A stretch of 36,342 nucleotides of DNA from an uncultured Bacteroidales bacterium (GTDB taxonomy: Bacteria > Bacteroidota > Bacteroidia > Bacteroidales > P3), in contig CAMVAA010000006.1 of the NCBI GenBank assembly GCA_947165345.1, positions 1-36,342 of the forward strand, in the 5' to 3' direction. The notes below the pieces were generated by a model that saw only the letters and a list, made by a program, of their open reading frames with translations, had not been told where the DNA came from and searched no databases. A program made the translations under genes and the position numbers. Shown here in pieces: positions 31,064 to 36,342 of this stretch (position 1 is the first letter of the stretch; each line of letters starts with the position of its first letter).

Positions 31064-33556
31064 TTATCGTATCAGGGTGACCGTCCCTTTCTTCACCCTT
31101 ATCTTGTCGGTCTGGAACCGGTCGGTGTAGCGTATCAGGTAGACGTAGGCGTCCTGCGGGCACAGCGTGCCGTCACTGCGGCGGCCGTCCCACGTGCAGT
31201 CCTCGCCCTCGCACTGGTACACCAGCTCGCCCCTCCGGTTGTAGATGTACATCTCCTGCACCTTGGTGTTCACGCTCCTGCTACCGAACTTGTTGTTGCG
31301 GTCCGGGTCCGACGGTGTGAAGGCGTTCGGCAGCCACATGGTCTCCTTGAAGAACGGCAGCTGCAGCAGCGCCGTGTCCACACACCCGTAGGGGCTGTAG
31401 GCTATCAGGTTGATGTTCGCGGTGTCGATGTCGGCCTCCGGGTCTAAGGTGTACACGACATCTCGGCTCTCCTCCCTGCGCCCGTCGGGCAGCAGCCACA
31501 GTCGCCTGTCGTTGCCGATGCTGATGTCCATCAGGTTCACGCTCAGGTGGTCGTAGTCGAAGAAGTCCAGGTCGCTCTTGATGCGCGGCGTCAAGGCGTG
31601 CAGCGTGAACTGCAGGTGTCGTATGTTGTCGCAGCCGTACTGGTTCTGCTCGTGGACCGTATCCGTGGCAAAGGTCGACGAGTTCGTCCGGTTATAGGTG
31701 ATGCCGTTGCGCGGCCAGGTGTACGGCTCGCACCGCGTCACCGTGTCCACTACGTGGTCTACACCGAACACCGTCAGGTTCAGCCGCATGACGCTGTCGC
31801 ACCCAGCCGTCGACGTCAGCGTCACCGCCGGCTCCCTCGTCGTCGCGTAGTAGTTCTGTCCGTCCACGTCCCACCGGAACACCTCGCCCTGGCAGATGCC
31901 CGTGTCCACCGTGATGTCGAAGTTCGGATACACCAGCACTAACAGGCTGTCGTAGTTGTTGCATCCGCTCGTGAACCGCACCGACGAGAAGAGGTATAGC
32001 GTGTCTATCTTGTTCTCCGGCATCGTGTCGTAGCGGTCGTCGGGCCGCAGCGTGACCGACGTCGAGTCGGCGTTGAACTGCACCATCGCTGCCGGCAAAT
32101 CCTGTTGCTCTCCGTTGTATATGCGCTTCACGCGCCAGTTGATGTTCCTCGGCGTCTGTATCTCCGTGTACCTCAGCGGGCATTCCGTCGTGCTCCCCTG
32201 GCACACCGCGAAGGTGTGCGACCCGTTGGCCTGCCGCGTGCCGCTGATGGCGTCTATCCGCAGGCTCTTCGACGTGTCTACGCCTATGAAGATGGTGTCG
32301 TGAAGCCAGTAGTATTTAGACCCCGAGTTGTAGTGTATCGACAGCATGTACCGTGTCGGCACCGTCGGCCTCACCCACGCGTTGAGCGTTGGATAGACGC
32401 CTGGATAGTTTTCTGTAAGGCAGTAACCGTCTGGGTCCCCGATGGTCGTGGAGAGTTCTGCCGAGTCCCCGTCGTCCAACAGGCGGTACCATTTCATGCT
32501 GGCCGTAGGCGAGCCCTGCGGTGTGAAACGGAACGAGATGGTGTCCAACGCCTCGTTGGTTAGAGTGTTGGCGCTGTGGCCGTTGGGTAGCACGGGCCAG
32601 AAGGCTGCCGGCTTGCCGTTGATGTCGTTGCTTCCGTTGGGTGCAGTGTGGTCGTCGTTCTGCACTTGAGGGTTTCCAGTGGCGTTCTGTATGCCTATCA
32701 AGGCATATTCGCACCAGCCGCAACTATAATTGCTTTTGCGGCGACGTTTGACATGCACCTCCACGATATTTGACCCTTCGTAGCACACTATCTGGTAGGT
32801 CTGCCGGTTGGTTAGGTTGGCGCTTTCATCATACCATGGCATTTCATTGTTCGACAGTATCAGCTTGCGGCAGGGCGCTTCGCCTATTATACCATACCAC
32901 ACTCCCTGATTTCCGGTGACTGACCCACCACCTGGGTCGGTGTCTTGGTAGATGCCGTATATAGCATCGCGATACCATGAGGTTTCTTCGTCCATGGGAT
33001 TTATGGCAGAAGATGCTGGTGATGAGGGCCAAGGTATTGGTGGGGTGGTATTAAAGTGGCAGAAGCCCGAAATATTCCCACTTGCGAAGGACATAATGCC
33101 GTTCGTAGAGGGTACGAAACTTTGCTTTCTGATGCCGAAAAAGTAGAAGTGAAGGTCATTTGGTATTTGGACTCTGCTCATCCATGCGTCGTCGGTGGAT
33201 GCAGGCACGTGTACACGGACCGACGACGAAAAGCCCTCCTGACTGGGGTCTAACCAGTACGAAGGGTCGGGCGGGTTGTACGGCACTCGCTCCACTAAGT
33301 ATGTCCCGTTGAACATCTGCACCGGTATGTACGGGTGCGCCGTCAGGTGTATCTGGCTCACGTCGCACGACGTCACCGTGTCCCATCCCTGGGCTACGTA
33401 GCGCGCCGTCCCCACGTGGTCGTACTTCTGCTCAATCAGGGCCTCGGGGCACGGGCTCGCCGCCGAGTCGTTGTAGGGACTCTGCGCCGCAGCGGCCACC
33501 GGCGCCAGCGCAAGCAGGGCGGCCGCCATCCTTCGTAAAAGACTTTTCTGTATCAT
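31064..33556 (-). CDS. T9SS type-B cargo protein with NIDO-like domain (paralogue 1)
   Basis: An 830-residue secreted protein: signal peptide 1-24 (cleavage AAA/Q), then SPCPEALIEQKYDHV and an N-terminal region with features of nidogen-like domains (FYFFGIRKQSF, STNGIMSFAS, AIYGIYQDTDPGG, YQIVCYEGSNIVEVHVKRR). Ig-like segments and two Cys repeats with GCDSVM and GCDNIR follow, then a WLLPDGR Ig-like segment and a CHU_C-type T9SS type-B sorting domain (LPNAFTPSDPDRNNKFG to KKGTVTLIR). It is clearly homologous over its full length to the gene 27 bp upstream and is followed after 25 bp by asd. Surface adhesion or glycan contact is an inference. Confidence 0.9.
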   Translation of the reverse strand: MIQKSLLRRMAAALLALAPVAAAAQSPYNDSAASPCPEALIEQKYDHVGTARYVAQGWDTVTSCDVSQIHLTAHPYIPVQMFNGTYLVERVPYNPPDPSYWLDPSQEGFSSSVRVHVPASTDDAWMSRVQIPNDLHFYFFGIRKQSFVPSTNGIMSFASGNISGFCHFNTTPPIPWPSSPASSAINPMDEETSWYRDAIYGIYQDTDPGGGSVTGNQGVWYGIIGEAPCRKLILSNNEMPWYDESANLTNRQTYQIVCYEGSNIVEVHVKRRRKSNYSCGWCEYALIGIQNATGNPQVQNDDHTAPNGSNDINGKPAAFWPVLPNGHSANTLTNEALDTISFRFTPQGSPTASMKWYRLLDDGDSAELSTTIGDPDGYCLTENYPGVYPTLNAWVRPTVPTRYMLSIHYNSGSKYYWLHDTIFIGVDTSKSLRIDAISGTRQANGSHTFAVCQGSTTECPLRYTEIQTPRNINWRVKRIYNGEQQDLPAAMVQFNADSTSVTLRPDDRYDTMPENKIDTLYLFSSVRFTSGCNNYDSLLVLVYPNFDITVDTGICQGEVFRWDVDGQNYYATTREPAVTLTSTAGCDSVMRLNLTVFGVDHVVDTVTRCEPYTWPRNGITYNRTNSSTFATDTVHEQNQYGCDNIRHLQFTLHALTPRIKSDLDFFDYDHLSVNLMDISIGNDRRLWLLPDGRREESRDVVYTLDPEADIDTANINLIAYSPYGCVDTALLQLPFFKETMWLPNAFTPSDPDRNNKFGSRSVNTKVQEMYIYNRRGELVYQCEGEDCTWDGRRSDGTLCPQDAYVYLIRYTDRFQTDKIRVKKGTVTLIR

Positions 33557-33583
33557 ACTCTCTTGTGTTTTGTTTATTCTTCG

Positions 33584-36016
33584 TTATCGTATCAGGGTTA
33601 CTGTCCCCTTCTTGGTCTTGGTTTTCCTCGGTTCCGTGATGTCGGCGTACCGTATCACGTACACGTACACCCCCTGCTCGCAGAGCCGCCCCTCGAGGTC
33701 GCGCCCGTCCCAGCGGCTCTCGGCCCCTCGGCCGCCGTACACCATCTGCCCCAGCCGGTTGTAGACGTACATCTCCAGCTGCGTCACTCCCTTGCCCACC
33801 GGTCCGAAATACCGGTTGTCGTCAAGCCGGTCGGGAGTGAAGATGTTGGGCACCCATAGGGTCGCCCGCCGGAAGCCGATGGTCCGTGCGGCCGTGTCGC
33901 TGCAGCCGTAGGGGCTGTACGCCACCAGCCTCACCTCCGCACTGTCGCTCTCGAGGGGTATGGTGTATTCCGTCGTGGCGTCGGTCCGTATCCGTCCGTC
34001 GGGCAGCAGCCATCGCCGCCCGTTGCTCCCTATGCTCTCGTCCCGGAGGGTGACTGTCGTATTGTCGTAGTCGAAATAGTCTCTGTCACTCCCTATCCGC
34101 GCCTCCACCGGGGCATAGGTGAAGGCTAGGTGCAGCACGCTGTCGCACCCGTAGCGGCTCGTCACCACCACCGTGTCCCTCTCCCGGCTCCCGTCGTTGC
34201 TGGCGCTGTAGGTGCGCCCGTCCACCCACGTATAGGGCTGGCACGACGTATGCGGCACCATCGTGTGCGCCACATCGTGCACCGTCAGATGCAGGTGTAT
34301 CGTGCTGTCGCACCCAGTCACCGCGTTGTACTTCACCGCCGGCGCCGTCGTGCTCTCCTGGTAGCGCTGCCCGTTGGCGGCCCACGTGAAGGTGTCACCC
34401 CGGCAGATGTCTACCTGCATCACCCTGTCGTAGCTCGGCACCATCCGCAGCGCGAAGGTGTCCCTGCTATGGCAGCCGTTGGCAAAGTAGACCTTGGCCT
34501 CGATTATCAGGGTGTCTATCCTCGCTTCGTAAGCCTCTAACGGCTCCAATGTCGGCCGCAGGACGTGCCCCTCCTCGCCTATGGCGTAGAGACTGTCGGC
34601 CAGTGGCAGGGCAACGCCCCCCTCCATCCGCCGCACCTTCCAGCTGATGCTGTCGGCCACCAGCGGGTCTTCGTACCGTATCCTGACCTCGGCGTCGCTC
34701 CCACGGCAGACATCCATCGTCCGCTCCTCGCCCACCGTGGTCCGGTCGCCGCACCGCCCCTCCAGCCTGAAGTCCGACGTCGTGTCTATCCCTATGTGGA
34801 TGGTGTCGGACAGGACATAGGTCGTGTCGTCGGCGGTCTGGAATATAAGGGTGGCCACGTAGCGGCTCGGCCGTGTCGGCTTCACTATGGCCTGCGTCAG
34901 CGTCGGGTGCTCCGCATAGGTGTTGGCCGGTATGACGTAGCCGTTGCTGTCGCCCTGCATCGTGCCGAGCTGCACGGCACTGCCATCGTCGCCAAGCCGG
35001 TACCACTGGCACGTGCTCACCGACCTCCCGCTCGGCACAAACCGGTAGGCCACCGAGTCGAGCGCCGTGCTGAAGAGGTTCTTGCCGTCCGGACAGAAAT
35101 ATGCCGGCGACCCCGCCACCACCTCGTGGTTCGGGGCCCTGTTGTCGAGGCTGTCGGGCTCCTGCGGCAGGCCGGTGGCGTTCTGTAGCCCTATGATGCC
35201 CACCCCGTTCTGCCAGTCCGGGTTCACCCCCCTCCGCTTCACATGCACCTCCACTATGTTCGACCCCTCGTAGCACACTATCTGGTATGTGCACCTGTTG
35301 TCCAGGTTCTGGCTCCCCTTGTAGGTCGGTATCCCGTTCCACGAGCAGATAATCTTACGGCAGGGCCGCTCGCCCTGGATACCGTAGTAGATGCCCTGGT
35401 GCCCGCTGAGGTATGACCCCAGCGGGTGCGTGTCCTCGTAGATGCCGTATATCGCGTCCCGCATCCGCGCCAGCGGCACACTCCCGTTGGCGCCCTCCGG
35501 CATCGTGGGCGCACCGCTCGTCCCGTCGGGCCACGGCAGCGGCGCCCCGTACTTCCACGGGCAGCCGTACCCTCCGCCGAACTGGTCGGTGGCGAAGGTA
35601 ATCATCCCGTTGGCTCCCAGCCGGAAACTGCTCTTCCTGATGCCGAAAAAGAAGAAGTTGAACGGTATCGGCGTCGCCTGCAGCGCAAAGTCGTCGTCGG
35701 TCCCAACGGGCATCCGCGTGCCCTGCGCAAAGGTCGGGTCGGCAGGAGCATAGGGTATCTCCTCCACGATATACGTCCCGTCGAAGAAGGTCACCGGCAT
35801 GTAAGGCTCCGTGCTGAGCGTCAGGCTCCTGTGCTGGCATGTGACGGCCGTGTCCCACCCGTGAGCCCTGTACGTCCGCAGCGGCACGTGGTCGTACTTC
35901 TGCTCTATCAGCAGTTCCGGACACGGACTACCCGTCGTCTGGCCGCGTCCTGCGACCGGACAGCACATCATGACGAGCAGCGTCAACAGTAGCCTGTATT
36001 TCTTGTCGTTGCACAT
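33584..36016 (-). CDS. T9SS type-B cargo protein with NIDO-like domain (paralogue 2)
   Basis: An 810-residue paralogue of the downstream gene with the same order: signal peptide (residues 1-25, cleavage GRG/Q), SPCPELLIEQKYDHV, nidogen-like region (FNFFFFGIRKSSF, GANGMITFATD, AIYGIYEDTHPLG, YQIVCYEGSNIVEVHVKRR), Ig-like and GCDS repeats, WLLPDGR segment, and the CHU_C domain (VPNIFTPDRLDDNRYFG to KKGTVTLIR). The frame extends to a TTG at 36043, but that codon is inside the -7 element, so ATG at 36016 is the start. First gene of a probable five-gene operon (two cargo genes, asd, gldH, uvrC). Confidence 0.9.
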   Translation of the reverse strand: MCNDKKYRLLLTLLVMMCCPVAGRGQTTGSPCPELLIEQKYDHVPLRTYRAHGWDTAVTCQHRSLTLSTEPYMPVTFFDGTYIVEEIPYAPADPTFAQGTRMPVGTDDDFALQATPIPFNFFFFGIRKSSFRLGANGMITFATDQFGGGYGCPWKYGAPLPWPDGTSGAPTMPEGANGSVPLARMRDAIYGIYEDTHPLGSYLSGHQGIYYGIQGERPCRKIICSWNGIPTYKGSQNLDNRCTYQIVCYEGSNIVEVHVKRRGVNPDWQNGVGIIGLQNATGLPQEPDSLDNRAPNHEVVAGSPAYFCPDGKNLFSTALDSVAYRFVPSGRSVSTCQWYRLGDDGSAVQLGTMQGDSNGYVIPANTYAEHPTLTQAIVKPTRPSRYVATLIFQTADDTTYVLSDTIHIGIDTTSDFRLEGRCGDRTTVGEERTMDVCRGSDAEVRIRYEDPLVADSISWKVRRMEGGVALPLADSLYAIGEEGHVLRPTLEPLEAYEARIDTLIIEAKVYFANGCHSRDTFALRMVPSYDRVMQVDICRGDTFTWAANGQRYQESTTAPAVKYNAVTGCDSTIHLHLTVHDVAHTMVPHTSCQPYTWVDGRTYSASNDGSRERDTVVVTSRYGCDSVLHLAFTYAPVEARIGSDRDYFDYDNTTVTLRDESIGSNGRRWLLPDGRIRTDATTEYTIPLESDSAEVRLVAYSPYGCSDTAARTIGFRRATLWVPNIFTPDRLDDNRYFGPVGKGVTQLEMYVYNRLGQMVYGGRGAESRWDGRDLEGRLCEQGVYVYVIRYADITEPRKTKTKKGTVTLIR

Positions 36017-36040
36017 GGAGCCGATGACAACTTCAATCTG

Positions 36041-36048
36041 CAAATATA
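36041..36048 (-). promoter_or_regulatory. Bacteroidota -7 promoter element (TATATTTG)
   Basis: TATATTTG on the minus strand matches TAnnTTTG, preceded by an A/T tract (36051-36061). Initiation a few bases downstream would give a leader of about 15-20 nt before ATG 36016. Confidence 0.7.
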
Positions 36049-36151
36049 CGCCTTTTTTTACAATCGTAACTAAAAAATCACCCCCGCCGAATCAGACGTA
36101 TCCCATCTGTCAACAATATAGACGCTCAAAACACCGAAATGTTACATCCCA

Positions 36152-36214
36152 CCCCCTCTGGGTCCCCTCTGGGTCCCCTCTGGGTCCCCTCTACCCCCTC
36201 TCTACCCTCTCTCC
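36152..36214 (-). repeat. 11-bp repeat array (CCCCTCTGGGT)
   Basis: Three exact CCCCTCTGGGT units plus variants ending CTACCC, C-rich on the plus strand like the 17654 array. Part of the gene-free stretch 36049-36342, which otherwise holds unremarkable sequence (36062-36150) and heptamer arrays. Confidence 0.88.
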
Positions 36215-36218
36215 ACCC

Positions 36219-36327
36219 CAATTTTCAATTTTCAATTGTCAATTGTAAATTCCCTCTACCCCCTCCTTGGGCAATGGCAAACTCCCCCTACCCCAATTTT
36301 CAATTTTCAATTTTCAATTTTCAATTC
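36219..36327 (-). repeat. TTTTCAA-type heptamer arrays at the right edge
   Basis: Two blocks, 36219-36249 and 36294-36327, of AATTTTC/AATTGTC heptamers, separated by a C/T-rich segment with decayed 11-mer units. Reverse complement of the AATTGAA arrays at 9252 and 10611. Confidence 0.88.
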
Positions 36328-36342
36328 CCAAACTCGCCCTAT

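Noticed and set aside
36017-36043. TTG at 36043 as start of the T9SS cargo gene
   Set aside because: It lies within the -7 promoter element and adds residues before an otherwise normal signal peptide.

Overview
This window is a stretch of chromosome from an uncultivated-type, GC-rich member of the Bacteroidales (Bacteroidota). The lineage call rests on GldH, on three proteins with type IX secretion system (T9SS) type-B sorting domains, on a LepB with a Bacteroidales-style N-terminal extension, and on TAnnTTTG promoter elements. There is no rRNA, tRNA, CRISPR array, transposase or phage gene that I can support.

Layout. 0-0.7 kb: menG (menaquinone methylation), convergent with a giant 2731-residue secreted modular adhesin (814-9009, minus). 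9.0-9.5 kb: a gene-free, repeat-saturated spacer. 9.5-17.6 kb, plus strand: a glycosyltransferase, lepB, parC, a second glycosyltransferase and hflX, mostly household and envelope functions. 17.8-21.4 kb, plus: two secreted DUF3857/transglutaminase-like proteins, of which the second has lost the catalytic Cys. 21.6-24.2 kb, minus: a HerA-like ATPase (DUF853) and an outer-membrane beta-barrel. 24.5-27.5 kb, plus: a tightly packed run of META-domain lipoprotein, NUDIX hydrolase, MORN/YwqK-like lipoprotein and cca. 27.6-36.0 kb, minus: two tandem paralogous T9SS cargo proteins followed by asd, gldH and uvrC, with gaps of about 25 bp or overlaps, which looks like one long operon.

The most unusual content is repetitive DNA. 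Imperfect tandem repeats of 7, 8, 9 and 11 bp fill most larger intergenic spaces, and closely related 7-mer or 8-mer arrays sit in frame inside conserved genes: menG, a glycosyltransferase, cca and uvrC. menG also carries an in-frame 61-bp palindrome with 25-bp arms. Two genes, the first glycosyltransferase and the HerA-like gene, have their stop codon inside a heptamer array. The G-rich versus C-rich orientation of the arrays and of homopolymer tracts flips between about 12.4 and 17.6 kb. Base composition flips with it (plus strand G-rich to the left, C-rich to the right, whatever the gene direction). This is the pattern expected around a replication terminus, although an inversion junction could look the same.

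Functionally the window mixes housekeeping (menG, lepB, parC, hflX, cca, uvrC, asd) with cell-surface and secretion functions (T9SS cargo, GldH, glycosyltransferases, lipoproteins, beta-barrel). LepB would process the signal peptides of the exported proteins here, and GldH belongs to the gliding/T9SS machinery associated with the type-B cargo proteins.
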